From NCBI RefSeq assembly GCF_030315685.1, contig NZ_JASXSI010000010.1, positions 62,001 through 126,000 on the forward strand: DNA of 64,000 nucleotides, in the 5' to 3' direction. Of this stretch, positions 45,707-54,529 are shown one piece after another. The position numbers were made by a program, and so were the translations under genes. The notes under the pieces were generated by a model. The model was not told the origin of the DNA and ran no database searches. It worked only from the letters and a program-made list of their open reading frames with translations. The stretch's first letter is position 1, and each line of letters starts with the position of its first letter. Source of the DNA: Gordonia sp. ABSL11-1 (GTDB lineage Bacteria > Actinomycetota > Actinomycetes > Mycobacteriales > Mycobacteriaceae).

Positions 45707-46647
45707 GTGGAGGTGAGGGGATAGCGAACGCCGGTCAGCTCCTCCGCTGTCTCCCACAGCCGTTGTCCCAGTTCGGGTTCGACGACGCGCGGACTGGGCA
45801 GGGCAAGCGCGGGCGGGCCGGTGAACTGCATGGGCCCTGACGGCCCGTAGTACTGGCCACCGATGACGCTCGGATCGATCGCCGCACGCAGCGACGGCAG
45901 TGCGCCCTCCGGTCCCTCCATGATGAAGGTGCGTCGTATCCAGTGCAGCGACGGTGTCGTGAAGAGCCACGACATGAGGGCGCCGGAATCGCGCATGACA
46001 CCACTGTGGGTCGCGCCCGGGTGGGCGGCGACAGAGATCGGTGAGGTCAGTCCCGCGGCCGACAGCCGCCGCTGCAACTCCACGGCGAACACGAGTTGGG
46101 CGAACTTGGAGCGCGCGTAGGCCCGCGACGTGGTGAACGAGGTCTCGAGCCCGAGGTCGTCGAAGTCGATCGCGCCCGCGCGATGCGCGTTGCTGCCGAC
46201 GGTGACCACCCGGGACGACCGCGCGGCCAGCAGTGGCTCGAGCAGCAGTCCGGTCAGCACGTAGTGGCCGAGGACATTGGTCCCGAAGTCCATCTCGAAG
46301 CCGTCGGCGGTCAGTTGGTGACGACCGGCCATCACCCCGGCGTTGTTGATGAGGACGTCGACCACCGGGTGGGAGTCGGCGATCTCGTCGGCCCCCTTGC
46401 GGACGGAGGCGAGGTCGCTGAGATCGAGCTGCACGATGTCGACACGCGCGTTCGGCACGGAATCGAGGACGTCGGTGCGGGCGATGTCGGCCTTCTCCAC
46501 GTTGCGGCACGCCATCAGCACGTGCGCGCCGAGCCGGGCAAGATGTCGAACCGTCTCCAGCCCGATCCCCGAATTGGCACCGGTGACGACCACGGTCGTG
46601 CCGTCCATCCGCGGCGCCTGGGCCGGCCCCCATCCGCTCTTCGCCAT
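45694..46647 (-). CDS. SDR family oxidoreductase (retinol dehydrogenase-like)
   Basis: Short-chain dehydrogenase of 317 residues: TVVVTGANSGIGLETVRHLARLGAHVLMACRN, NNAGVMAG, the strand VVTVGSNAHRAG with the catalytic serine, and the catalytic tyrosine and lysine in AYARSKFAQLVFAVEL. The longer C-terminal half resembles the retinol dehydrogenase/protochlorophyllide reductase-like group common in mycolic-acid actinomycetes. The ATG at 46647 is preferred because GGGGTGGAGC precedes it; another lies at 46662. Substrate unknown. Confidence 0.9.
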   Translation of the reverse strand: MAKSGWGPAQAPRMDGTTVVVTGANSGIGLETVRHLARLGAHVLMACRNVEKADIARTDVLDSVPNARVDIVQLDLSDLASVRKGADEIADSHPVVDVLINNAGVMAGRHQLTADGFEMDFGTNVLGHYVLTGLLLEPLLAARSSRVVTVGSNAHRAGAIDFDDLGLETSFTTSRAYARSKFAQLVFAVELQRRLSAAGLTSPISVAAHPGATHSGVMRDSGALMSWLFTTPSLHWIRRTFIMEGPEGALPSLRAAIDPSVIGGQYYGPSGPMQFTGPPALALPSPRVVEPELGQRLWETAEELTGVRYPLTSTPQT

Positions 46648-46768
46648 GCTCCACCCCTGCATGCTCCATCGACTGTGACTCGCGACTCACATTGCCACAG
46701 GTCGCGCGCGGAGCGGCGCGGCGGTGTGTGATCCGCCCGTCATGGTGAAGACCGGTGTCGCGCGCCGT

Positions 46769-47160
46769 TCAGGCTGCCCGCGGGTGGTTCTTGCGGCACC
46801 ACACCTCGACGCGGCCCTGATCCCCCGTCGTCACCGACACACGCTCGGTGATCGCCTCGATCAGGTGCCAGGCGAAGCCGTCGGTGGGTAGCGGCAGCTC
46901 GTCGGCGAGATGCCCGACGACGAGTACGTCGGTGCACTGCACGCGGGTGGTGACCGAACATGTCAGTCGCGCCGTGCGCGCCGAGCACGACACGACGAGT
47001 TCGGCGATCGCGTCGGCCGCCAGGGTCAGATCGGTGGCGGTATCGCCGTCGAGTCCCGCACCGTCCAGGACGACGGCTAGCGTCTCCTGCGGACCAGGGG
47101 CAACCGAGAGGACTCGGCAGCCACGTCGATCTGCACGGAAACATCGTGTGGTGATGGCAT
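46769..47160 (-). pseudogene. RsbW-like anti-sigma ATP-binding protein with a one-base frameshift
   Basis: From ATG 47160 the frame encodes MPSPHDVSVQIDVAAESSRLPLVR and stops at once at 47077; the frame one base lower resumes the protein as QETLAVVLDGAGLDG and continues ATDLTLAADAIAELVVSCS to CRKNHPRAA. Together this is a 130-residue GHKL-type serine kinase/anti-sigma domain, similar in order to the rsbW product at 56756. Adding one base near 47088 restores it. The N-box is atypical (DAIAELV where relatives have DE-x-C-x-x-LI). A SigF-like promoter precedes it. It may be a recent null mutation or a sequencing error. Confidence 0.7.
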
Positions 47161-47207
47161 GTCACGTCCTGGTACCGGTAGACGGCTCGTCGTAGGTCGG
47201 CTCGTCG

Positions 47208-47233
47208 TACCCACGAATCCGGCGCCGCCAAAC
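47208..47233 (-). promoter_or_regulatory. SigF-type promoter (RsbW-like gene)
   Basis: Minus strand GTTT (47233-47230), 17 bases, GGGTA (47212-47208), 48 bases before the ATG of the RsbW-like gene. Confidence 0.55.
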
Positions 47234-47256
47234 ACATCGACCGATCCGATACCGCC

Positions 47257-47282
47257 GGTTTGACCGGCCGACCAGCCGGGAA
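47257..47282 (+). promoter_or_regulatory. SigF-type promoter (Rieske-FAD gene)
   Basis: GGTTT, 16 bases, GGGAA. The expected transcript start is only a few bases before the ATG at 47293, so the mRNA would be nearly leaderless. Confidence 0.5.
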
Positions 47283-47292
47283 AGCGAACCCG

Positions 47293-48804
47293 ATGGAGAC
47301 GCTTTGGCTCGATACCGCAGATCCGGCCGGCGTTCGGCGCCTGGTCACGGTGCCGGACAGCCTCGACGAGCGCCGCTACGACCACGTCGTCGTCGGTGGC
47401 GGGATCACCGGCTTGACCGCCGCCCTCCTGCTGGCCCGTGCGGGCCGGTCTGTGGCGGTGGTGGAAGCGCGGCACATCGGTGCGGGCGCCACCGGTCACA
47501 CCACCGGGAAACTGTCGTTGCTGCAAGGCACGCGGCTGTCCTCGATCCGGCGCAAGCACAGCAGCCGGACGCTTCATGACTACGTGGAGGCGAACCGTGA
47601 AGGTCTGGGGTGGTTGACGCACTATTGCCGCGAGCGCGGAGTGCAGATCGAGGAGCGGGACGCAGTGACCTTCGCGACGACCGACTCGGGAGCGCGACGT
47701 GTCGCCGACGAGCATCGCGCCTGCCGCGAAGCCGGGCTCGACGTCGAGGAATTCGATTGTCCGGAGCTGCCTTTCCCGACATCGGCGGCGGTACGGCTGG
47801 TCGATCAGATGCAGATCGACCCGATGACCGTGCTTCGCGCCCTGGCCGAGGACCTCCGCGAGCGCGGCGGCGAACTGCACGAAGGGGTGCGCGTGCGCGG
47901 GCTTCGGCACTCACGACACGGCCACACCGTGCAGACCGACTCCGGCTCGATCACCGCCGAGTCCGTGGTGATCGCCACCGGTACACCATTTCTCGACCGC
48001 GGTGGCTTCTTCGCCCGTCTCCATGCGCAACGTTCCTACGCCGCCGCATTCAGCGTGCCCGGCGAGATCCCCCGCGACATGTATCTGTCCGCCGACGATC
48101 CGTCCGTGTCGCTGAGGACCGCGCCCCGTCCGGGCGCTCCGGACGACACCTTGCTCCTCGTAGGCGGATTCGGTCACGATGTCGGACGGACCGCCTCCGA
48201 AGCCGAGCACGTCGGGGACCTGATGAGATGGACCGGACAACACTTTCCCTCTGCTCGGCTGGTCGCACGATGGTCGGCGCAGGACTACCGCTCGATCGAC
48301 GAGATGCCGTACGTCGGGTCTCTGCTGCCCGGCATCGACACCGTCCAGGTCGCCACGGGGTTCGCCAAGTGGGGTCTCGCCAACGGGGTGGCCGCGGCCC
48401 TCGCGATGACGGGACGCCTCCTCGGTTCTCGTCAGGCATGGGCACGGAGCTTCGACACCTGGCGAACATCTGAGATCGCATCCGCAGCGTCCGCGGCGAC
48501 CACGAATCTGTCCGTCGCGACCCACCTCGTCGGGGGCTATCTCGCGTTGCTCGGATCACCCGATCAGTCGCCGAGCGAGGGGCAGGGTTCCGTCGGGCAC
48601 GCCGGACTCACTCCGCGCGGGATCTGCCGTGTGCAGGGTTCGACGACGACGGTGACACCGATCTGCACCCATCTGTACGGCGTACTCCGGTGGAACGATG
48701 CCGAGCAGAGCTGGGACTGCCCACTTCACGGGTCCCGATTCGCCCATACCGGAGAGGTACTCGAGGGGCTGGCGACGCGGCCGCTGCCCAATACCGACAC
48801 CTGA
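47293..48804 (+). CDS. FAD-dependent oxidoreductase with C-terminal Rieske domain
   Basis: A 503-residue fusion. The N-terminal DAO-type FAD domain starts near residue 30 with YDHVVVGGGITGLTAALLLARAGRSVAVVEARHIGAGATGHTTGKLS; a substrate region follows, with IDEMPYVGSLLPGIDTVQVATGFAKWGLANG before the end of this domain. The last 70 residues form a Rieske [2Fe-2S] module with ligands in CTHLYG and CPLHGSRF. Such fusions pass electrons between the flavin and the iron-sulphur centre. The ATG at 47293 lies just behind a SigF-like promoter. The substrate is unknown. Confidence 0.9.
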   Translation: METLWLDTADPAGVRRLVTVPDSLDERRYDHVVVGGGITGLTAALLLARAGRSVAVVEARHIGAGATGHTTGKLSLLQGTRLSSIRRKHSSRTLHDYVEANREGLGWLTHYCRERGVQIEERDAVTFATTDSGARRVADEHRACREAGLDVEEFDCPELPFPTSAAVRLVDQMQIDPMTVLRALAEDLRERGGELHEGVRVRGLRHSRHGHTVQTDSGSITAESVVIATGTPFLDRGGFFARLHAQRSYAAAFSVPGEIPRDMYLSADDPSVSLRTAPRPGAPDDTLLLVGGFGHDVGRTASEAEHVGDLMRWTGQHFPSARLVARWSAQDYRSIDEMPYVGSLLPGIDTVQVATGFAKWGLANGVAAALAMTGRLLGSRQAWARSFDTWRTSEIASAASAATTNLSVATHLVGGYLALLGSPDQSPSEGQGSVGHAGLTPRGICRVQGSTTTVTPICTHLYGVLRWNDAEQSWDCPLHGSRFAHTGEVLEGLATRPLPNTDT

Positions 48805-48832
48805 CTCCTGCACGCGGCCCGAACGAGACGGG

Positions 48833-49517
48833 TCACCCGTCGCGACGTCCCACCACCGGACCGACCACCGGCCGTTCGAGGTTTCCGAGCGGACGCAGCA
48901 CCTCGCCTGCGAAGACGCGCGCGATGATGTCGATCGCCCTCGCGTCGATCCCGACCAGTATCCGATCACGGCCGGCGAGCACTCCGGCCAGAATCGCGAC
49001 CGCGGCCGCCGCGGGCCTGGTGCCCGGCAGACGACGATCGAATCCATGGGTGACATAGTCGCGGACACCGGGATCCATGGAGCGGGCGGTGCGGGCGATC
49101 GGGGTGTGGACGGCCCCCGGGCAGACGACGTGAACGCGCACGCCCGACTCTGCGGCACGGAGTTCGCCCTGCACTGTCTGGGTGAACCCTGGTGATCCCG
49201 GCGTTGTTGACCACCAGAGACGGCGGGCCGCGGCGGGCGACGACGTCGTCGGCATGATCGCGCACCGCCTGCATATCGACGACGTCGACACGGTGAGTCC
49301 GGACCGATGCCCCGGCCCGCCGGCACCGCGCGGCGGTCATCTCGAGGCCCGCACCGTCGACATCACTGAGCTCCAGCGCAACCCCGCAGCGGCCGAGCCG
49401 GCACGCCAGTTCCCGTCCCATCCCCGATCCGGCGCCGGTGATGACCACCGGTCGCTCCGCGCAGAGATCGCGCAGTCGTCGGTCCGTGACGCGTGGGTGC
49501 CAGAGCGCAGCTGTCAT
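48833..49517 (-). pseudogene. SDR gene with an internal deletion that removes the active site
   Basis: The first part (ATG 49517) is a normal short-chain dehydrogenase N-terminus: PVVITGAGSGMGRELACRLGRCGVALELSDVDG, VDVVDMQAVRDHADDVV, LVVNNAGIT. At about 49190 the sequence jumps, in another frame, to PGFTQTVQGELRAAESGVRVHVVCPGAVHTPIARTARS, which in SDRs lies about 70 residues later, just past the catalytic Tyr-x3-Lys. The missing 200-odd bases thus include the catalytic serine, tyrosine and lysine, and the frame is lost. The C-terminal half (VGIDARAIDIIARVFAGEVLRPLGN) is otherwise well kept, so the deletion looks fairly recent. Confidence 0.8.
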
Positions 49518-49619
49518 CGGCCGGTGATACCCGACACGACCCCCGTTCACGCACGATTACCACCCGCGTATGTGGGTACACCCGACCTCGACGATTTGTC
49601 GACGACGAAAGAGGTGGGG

Positions 49620-51206
49620 ATGGAGACCGCGGATGCCGTGGTGGTCGGAGCAGGTCACCACGGCCTGATTGCGGCGGCCCGGCTCGCCGACGCCGGATGG
49701 GATGTCGTCGTCCTCGAGGCACAGTCCGAGGTCGGCGGCGCGGTCCGCAGCACCGAGCACACACCGGGTTACATCACCGACGTCTTCAGTGCGTTCTACC
49801 CCTTGGCTGTCGCGTCACCCGGCTTCGACGATCTCGATCTGACCTCTCACGGATTGCGGTGGAGCAGAGCGCCGCTGGCTTTCGGACACCCGAACGGTCC
49901 GGAAGATGGGCATGCCGCGGTCGTCCATCCCGATGTCGCAGCGACGGCTGACCAACTCGCCTCGTACGATCCGCGTGACGGCCAAGCGTGGCTCGAACTC
50001 GTGGAGCAGTGGCATGAGATCCGATCCGCGCTGCTGGGCCTGCTCTTTCGGCCGTTTCCGCCCATCCGCAGTGTCATCGGCCTGTTGCGTGCCGTGGGTA
50101 CCCCGGCCGTGTTGCGGTTGGCACGATTCCTCGTGCTGCCGGCCGGGCAGATGGTCCGGGAACTGTTCCGTAGCGATCAGGCGCGACTGCTGATCCTGGG
50201 TAATGCACTGCACGCCGACATCCCGCTCGACGCTCCCGGCAGCGGCGTGATGGGCTATCTGCTGACCATGCTGGCCCAGGATTCGGGCTTCCCGGTACCG
50301 GTCGGCGGCTCCGGTCAACTGTCCGCGGCTCTGCGGCGCCGGTGTGAAACCGCCGGTGCACGTGTGGTCGTCGACAGTCCGGTCGAACGCATCGAGGTGA
50401 CGGGCGGACGCGCGACGGGTGTGACGGCCCGGGACGGCCGCCGATGGCGTGCCCGACGCGCCGTCCTCGCCAATGTGTCCGCGCCGGCGCTCTACTCCCG
50501 CCTGCTGTCGCCGTCGGACGTGCCCGCTCGCCTTCTGACCGACCTCGAGGCCTTCGAATGGGACACGCCGGTCGTGAAGATCAACTACGCGCTCGACAGC
50601 AAGATCGGCTGGAACAGTCGCAATCTCGCCGGCGCGGGGACCGTCCACGTCGGTGCGGGTTTCGCCGACGTCACCCGCGCCACCGCCGACATCGAGACCG
50701 GGACGATCCCGGAGCACCCGTTCCTCCTGTTCGGACAGATGACGACTGCCGACCCGACGCGATCCCCCGACGGAACCGAGAGTGCCTGGTCCTACAGTCA
50801 CCTTCCCCGCGGCTTGGTCGACGACCGCTCCGCTGAGATCCTCGCCGAGCGGATGGATCGCGTGATGGAGGAGTACGCACCGGGATTCGGAGCAAGCATC
50901 GTCGACCGACAGGTGCAGACACCCACCGAGCTACAGGCGTCCGATGCCAATCTGTTCGGCGGCGCGGTCAACGGTGGGACCGCACAACTGTTCCAGCAGC
51001 TGATCTTTCGTCCCACTCCCGGCCTCGGCGGTGCCGTCACACCCATCGACGGGCTCTTTCTGGCGAGCGCAGCCGCCCATCCCGGCGGCGGTGTCCACGG
51101 TGCATGCGGTACCAACGCCGCACGCGCGGCGCTCGGATCAGCAGGCGTCCGGGGACTACCGCGCCGATACCTCACCCGAAAGACACTGCATCACCTGATG
51201 CGGTGA
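49620..51206 (+). CDS. FAD-dependent oxidoreductase, phytoene desaturase-like
   Basis: A 528-residue flavoprotein of the CrtI/phytoene dehydrogenase-related group: dinucleotide motif VVVGAGHHGLIAAARLADAGWDVVVLEAQSEVGGAVRSTEHTPGYITDVFSAFYPLA at the N-terminus, FPVPVGGSGQLSAALRRRCETAGARVV in the middle, and the C-terminal FAD motif GLFLASAAAHPGGGVHGACGTNAARAAL. The ATG at 49620 follows AGAGGTGGGG. A weak SigF-like site (GATT-N15-GGGTA, 49555-49578) precedes it. Relatives act on isoprenoids or have unknown roles; the genes next to it do not suggest carotenoid synthesis. Confidence 0.88.
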   Translation: METADAVVVGAGHHGLIAAARLADAGWDVVVLEAQSEVGGAVRSTEHTPGYITDVFSAFYPLAVASPGFDDLDLTSHGLRWSRAPLAFGHPNGPEDGHAAVVHPDVAATADQLASYDPRDGQAWLELVEQWHEIRSALLGLLFRPFPPIRSVIGLLRAVGTPAVLRLARFLVLPAGQMVRELFRSDQARLLILGNALHADIPLDAPGSGVMGYLLTMLAQDSGFPVPVGGSGQLSAALRRRCETAGARVVVDSPVERIEVTGGRATGVTARDGRRWRARRAVLANVSAPALYSRLLSPSDVPARLLTDLEAFEWDTPVVKINYALDSKIGWNSRNLAGAGTVHVGAGFADVTRATADIETGTIPEHPFLLFGQMTTADPTRSPDGTESAWSYSHLPRGLVDDRSAEILAERMDRVMEEYAPGFGASIVDRQVQTPTELQASDANLFGGAVNGGTAQLFQQLIFRPTPGLGGAVTPIDGLFLASAAAHPGGGVHGACGTNAARAALGSAGVRGLPRRYLTRKTLHHLMR

Positions 51207-51218
51207 GACAGGAGAGCA

Positions 51219-51653
51219 ATGAACAAGGCCACCCGACGTACCGACGCGACACCGGCTCAGGTCTGGTCGGTGTTGTCCGATGGCTGGCTCTACGGATCGT
51301 GGGTCGTGGGTAGCTCACGTATCCGGGACGTCGATCCGGACTGGCCGCAGGCCGGCACCCGAATCCATCATTCGGTGGGCATCTGGCCGGTGCTGCTCGA
51401 CGACGAGACGGTATCCCTGCAGTCCAAGGCCGGTCTACTGGAACTGTCCGCGGCGGCATGGCCGTTCGGCAAGGCGCGCATCGTGCTGACCGTCGAGAAG
51501 GAGGACGAGGGCACGCTCGTCACGATGGAGGAATTCGTGGAGACCGCCCCGTTGCGCTGGATACCGCCGATCGTCCAGCAGACGGCAATGGCACCGCGAC
51601 TCGATGAGTGTCTGCGACGCCTCACCATGCTGGCGGAACGACACACCGCCTGA
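51219..51653 (+). CDS. SRPBCC family protein
   Basis: A 144-residue START/Bet v1-type protein: NKATRRTDATPAQVWSVLSDGWLYGSWVVGSSRIRDVDPDWPQAGTRIHHSVG, a beta sheet with VLTVEKEDEGTLVTMEEFVETAPLRWIPP, and the C-terminal helix LDECLRRLTMLAERH. AGGAGAG precedes the ATG, which is 12 bases after the stop of the phytoene desaturase-like gene; they form one transcript. A lipid-binding pocket next to a desaturase-like flavoprotein suggests a shared lipophilic substrate, which is inference. Confidence 0.85.
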   Translation: MNKATRRTDATPAQVWSVLSDGWLYGSWVVGSSRIRDVDPDWPQAGTRIHHSVGIWPVLLDDETVSLQSKAGLLELSAAAWPFGKARIVLTVEKEDEGTLVTMEEFVETAPLRWIPPIVQQTAMAPRLDECLRRLTMLAERHTA

Positions 51654-51655
51654 CC

Positions 51656-51679
51656 GTTTCCCATCACGTCAGCGGGGTA
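51656..51679 (+). promoter_or_regulatory. SigF-type promoter (flavodoxin-like gene)
   Basis: GTTT, 15 bases, GGGTA, ending 10 bases before the ATG at 51690; the transcript would begin almost at the start codon. Confidence 0.6.
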
Positions 51680-51689
51680 CCCGGGCACC

Positions 51690-52295
51690 ATGCCCTCAGC
51701 ACTTGCCATCACCTGCACACTCAAACCGTCACCCGCACCGTCAAGCAGCGAACTGATTGCGCGGCAAACGCTCGACGCGCTCTCCGCCCAAGGCGTTCGC
51801 GAAACCATGATCCGCGCAGTCGATCACGACATCCTCCCAGGAGTCGAGCGGACCATGGGCGAGGGCGACGCGTGGCCCGAGATTCTGGACCGTGTACTCG
51901 ACGCCGACATCCTGCTCGTGTCGACGCCGACATGGCTGGGACAGATGTCGAGCGTCGCCCATCGGGTCCTCGAGCGGCTCGATGCCGAGATCTCGCAGAC
52001 CGATGACGCGGGACGACCCAGCATGGTAGGCAAGGTGGCGATGTGCGCTGTCGTCGGCAACGAGGACGGTGCACACAAGATCATTGCGGACGTCTTCGGG
52101 GCGCTGAACGACATCGGCTTCAGCGTGCCGGCCCAGGGCAGCACCTACTGGAACGACGAGGCGATGGGTGGCCGCGACTTCAAAGACCTCGACACCGTCC
52201 CCACCGCGGTCGCCGATGCCACGAATGCCGCCGCACGCAACGCCGCTCACCTCGCACGCCTGTTGTCCGACAACACATATCCGGCATACCAGTGA
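51690..52295 (+). CDS. Flavodoxin/NADPH-dependent FMN reductase-like protein
   Basis: A 201-residue flavodoxin-fold protein. The first strand ALAITCTLKPSPAPSSSELIARQTLDAL carries the phosphate-binding loop; the second FMN loop is DILLVSTPTWLGQMSSVAHRVLERLDAEI and the third strand is GKVAMCAVVGNEDGAHKIIADVFGALNDIGFSVP, ending with the GSTYWNDEAMGG segment. This is the NAD(P)H-dependent oxidoreductase (FMN_red) type of general-stress flavoproteins. The SigF-like promoter immediately upstream makes it a probable stress gene. Electron acceptor unknown. Confidence 0.85.
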   Translation: MPSALAITCTLKPSPAPSSSELIARQTLDALSAQGVRETMIRAVDHDILPGVERTMGEGDAWPEILDRVLDADILLVSTPTWLGQMSSVAHRVLERLDAEISQTDDAGRPSMVGKVAMCAVVGNEDGAHKIIADVFGALNDIGFSVPAQGSTYWNDEAMGGRDFKDLDTVPTAVADATNAAARNAAHLARLLSDNTYPAYQ

Positions 52296-52299
52296 ACGA

Positions 52300-53157
52300 T
52301 CACCCCGGCAGGGTCTCGCCGCCGATGGGTGCGAGAACCTCGCCCGAATAGTACGACGACAGCTGATCAGCGGCGAAGAACACGTAGGACGGCGCGATCT
52401 CATCCGGCTGTGCCGCCCGGCCGTAAGGGACCTGTGCGCCGAAGTCGGCCACTTTGTCAGCGGGCATGGTCGCCGGGATGAGGGGCGTCCACACCGGCCC
52501 CGGAGCAACACAGTTGACCCGGATTTGCCTGTCCAGCAACGCCTGTGCGAGTGAGTACGTCAGGGCGGTCACCGCACCCTTGGTCGCTGAGTAGTCGATG
52601 AGTTGCTTGTTGCCGCGTAATCCGTTGATCGATCCGGTGTTCACGATCGCTCCCCCGCGGGTGAGATGGGGGACGGCGGCCCTGGTGGTGTGAAAGAAGC
52701 TGTCGATGTTGACATCGAACGTCCGGCGCCACTGCTCGGGCTCGAGTTCCATGAAGTCATCGACCGGGTTCTGGAACGCCACGTTGTTGACCAGGACATT
52801 GAGCGATCCCAGATCCGAGACGGTTCGCTCGACGATGTCGGTGCAGTGCGCAGCGTCCGCGAGGTCGCCGGCATACGTTCTCGCCCTCCGCCCTTGCGCC
52901 TCGATGAGCTCAGCGGTCCGGTGGGCGTCGTCGGACTCCTCGAGGTAGGCGATGGCGACGTCGGCCCCTTCCTTGGCGAAGGCGACGGCGACCGCGCGCC
53001 CGATCCCGGAATCGCCTCCGGTCACCAGTGCCACCTTCCCCGCCAACAGGTCTCGGCCGCGATAGTCGCGCATTTCGTCACGGGGTTCGTCGGGCATCTC
53101 CGCAGTGCGGCCGGGGTACTCGATGGTCTCGGGCGCATGCTGCTGCTCGTCGCTCAT
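52300..53157 (-). CDS. SDR family oxidoreductase (general-stress GSP39/YhdG-like)
   Basis: Short-chain dehydrogenase of 285 residues with the extra N-terminal stretch (MPDEPRDEMRDYRGRDLLAGKVALVTGGDSGIGRAVAVAFAKEG) seen in Bacillus GSP39-like stress proteins. Further: NVLVNNVAFQ, catalytic Ser in IVNTGSINGLRGN and the Tyr-Lys pair in DYSATKGAVTALT, and NCVAPGPVWTPLIPATM. A perfect SigF-type promoter lies just upstream on the minus strand. The gene is convergent with the flavodoxin-like gene (4-base gap) and divergent from the alcohol dehydrogenase gene, which has its own SigF-like promoter. Confidence 0.9.
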   Translation of the reverse strand: MSDEQQHAPETIEYPGRTAEMPDEPRDEMRDYRGRDLLAGKVALVTGGDSGIGRAVAVAFAKEGADVAIAYLEESDDAHRTAELIEAQGRRARTYAGDLADAAHCTDIVERTVSDLGSLNVLVNNVAFQNPVDDFMELEPEQWRRTFDVNIDSFFHTTRAAVPHLTRGGAIVNTGSINGLRGNKQLIDYSATKGAVTALTYSLAQALLDRQIRVNCVAPGPVWTPLIPATMPADKVADFGAQVPYGRAAQPDEIAPSYVFFAADQLSSYYSGEVLAPIGGETLPG

Positions 53158-53168
53158 GAGGCCGGGAC

Positions 53169-53193
53169 TACCCGGGCCTCACACCCGGCAAAC
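53169..53193 (-). promoter_or_regulatory. SigF-type promoter (SDR gene)
   Basis: Minus strand GTTT (53193-53190), 16 bases, GGGTA (53173-53169), 11 bases before the SDR start at 53157. Perfect consensus; nearly leaderless transcript expected. Confidence 0.65.
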
Positions 53194-53262
53194 GCGACGG
53201 GTCTGACGCCGCGCTTCGAGTTTGCCACCCCGGGGCCCGGTCGGCGACACGACTGTGGTCGA

Positions 53263-53288
53263 GGTTTGACGTCGATGTCCATCGGGCA
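53263..53288 (+). promoter_or_regulatory. SigF-like promoter (alcohol dehydrogenase gene)
   Basis: GGTTT, 16 bases, GGGCA; one base off the usual GGGTA. The ATG of the dehydrogenase is 44 bases after it. Confidence 0.45.
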
Positions 53289-53332
53289 CGCTGCCGTCAC
53301 GATCGGCGGGTACACCATCCGAGGAGGACCAC

Positions 53333-54511
53333 ATGCGCGCAGTCACCTGGCAGGGCAAACGAGATGTGACGGTCGAGAACGTTCCCGACCCGAAAATCGA
53401 GGAACCGACGGACGCGATCATCAAGGTGACGTCGACCAACATCTGCGGCTCGGATCTGCATCTGTACGAGGTGTTGGGCGCGTTCATGCAACCCGGCGAC
53501 ATTCTCGGTCACGAACCCATGGGCGTCGTCGAGGAAGTGGGCAGTGACGCCGGGCATCTGGCTGTCGGTGACCGCGTGGTGATCCCCTTCCAGATCTCGT
53601 GCGGCGCATGCCATATGTGCGGTCAGGAGCTCTATACCCAGTGCGAGACCACCCAGGTCCGCGAGCAGGGCATGGGTGCAGCGCTGTTCGGCTATTCGAA
53701 GCTGTACGGGTCGGTGCCCGGCGGTCAGGCCGAATACCTTCGGGTGCCCCAGGCCCAGTTCACACATATCAAGGTTCCCGGGGAGGCCCCGGATTCCCGC
53801 TATGTCTACCTGTCGGACGTCCTGCCGACGGCGTGGCAGGCGGTCGCCTATGCCGACATCCCACCGGGCGGTTCGGTGACAGTGCTCGGACTCGGACCGA
53901 TCGGCGACATGGCGGCCCGTATCGCCGCCTATCACGGTGCCGACGTCATCGCCGTCGATCGGGTACCGGAGCGACTCGCGCGTCTGGACGCACGTGGGAT
54001 TCCGACGATCAACTTCGATGAGGTCGACGACCTGGGTGACGTCATCCGCGATCGGACCAACGGTCGCGGCACCGACGCAGTGATCGACGCCGTCGGCATG
54101 GAGGCTCACGGCTCACCGATCAACAAGTTCATGCAACAGGCCGTCGGGCTTCTTCCGGACGCGGTGGCCGAACCCTTGATGCAGCAAGCGGGCGTCGATC
54201 GGCTCGCGGCCTTCTATTCCGCGATCGACATCGTGCGACGCGGCGGCACGATCTCCCTGAGCGGGGTTTACGGTGGCACTGCCGACCCGATTCCCATGCT
54301 GACACTCTTCGACAAGCAGATCCAGTTGCGCATGGGACAGGCCAACGTGAAGAAGTGGGTTCCGTCGATCATGCCCCTGCTGCACGACGACGATCCACTC
54401 GGTGTGGATTCGTTTGCCACGCACGAACTCCCGCTTGACGATGCGCCGCACGCCTACGACATCTTCCAGAAGAAGGTCGACGGGGCCGTGAAAGTCGTCC
54501 TCAAGCCGTGA
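53333..54511 (+). CDS. Zinc-dependent alcohol/formaldehyde dehydrogenase
   Basis: Medium-chain dehydrogenase of 392 residues, of the glutathione-independent formaldehyde dehydrogenase-like group. Catalytic zinc ligands are in NICGSDLHLYEV and GHEPMGVVEEVG; the structural zinc site is CGACHMCGQELYTQC (four cysteines in the usual C-x2-C-x2-C-x7-C spacing). The Rossmann motif is TVLGLGPIGDMAARIAAYHGAD and the cofactor-binding aspartate follows in VIAVDR. Members oxidise alcohols or formaldehyde with NAD. A SigF-like site precedes it. ATG 53333 has GAGGAGG seven bases upstream. Confidence 0.9.
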   Translation: MRAVTWQGKRDVTVENVPDPKIEEPTDAIIKVTSTNICGSDLHLYEVLGAFMQPGDILGHEPMGVVEEVGSDAGHLAVGDRVVIPFQISCGACHMCGQELYTQCETTQVREQGMGAALFGYSKLYGSVPGGQAEYLRVPQAQFTHIKVPGEAPDSRYVYLSDVLPTAWQAVAYADIPPGGSVTVLGLGPIGDMAARIAAYHGADVIAVDRVPERLARLDARGIPTINFDEVDDLGDVIRDRTNGRGTDAVIDAVGMEAHGSPINKFMQQAVGLLPDAVAEPLMQQAGVDRLAAFYSAIDIVRRGGTISLSGVYGGTADPIPMLTLFDKQIQLRMGQANVKKWVPSIMPLLHDDDPLGVDSFATHELPLDDAPHAYDIFQKKVDGAVKVVLKP

Positions 54512-54529
54512 CTGAGCTGTGCACGCCGC

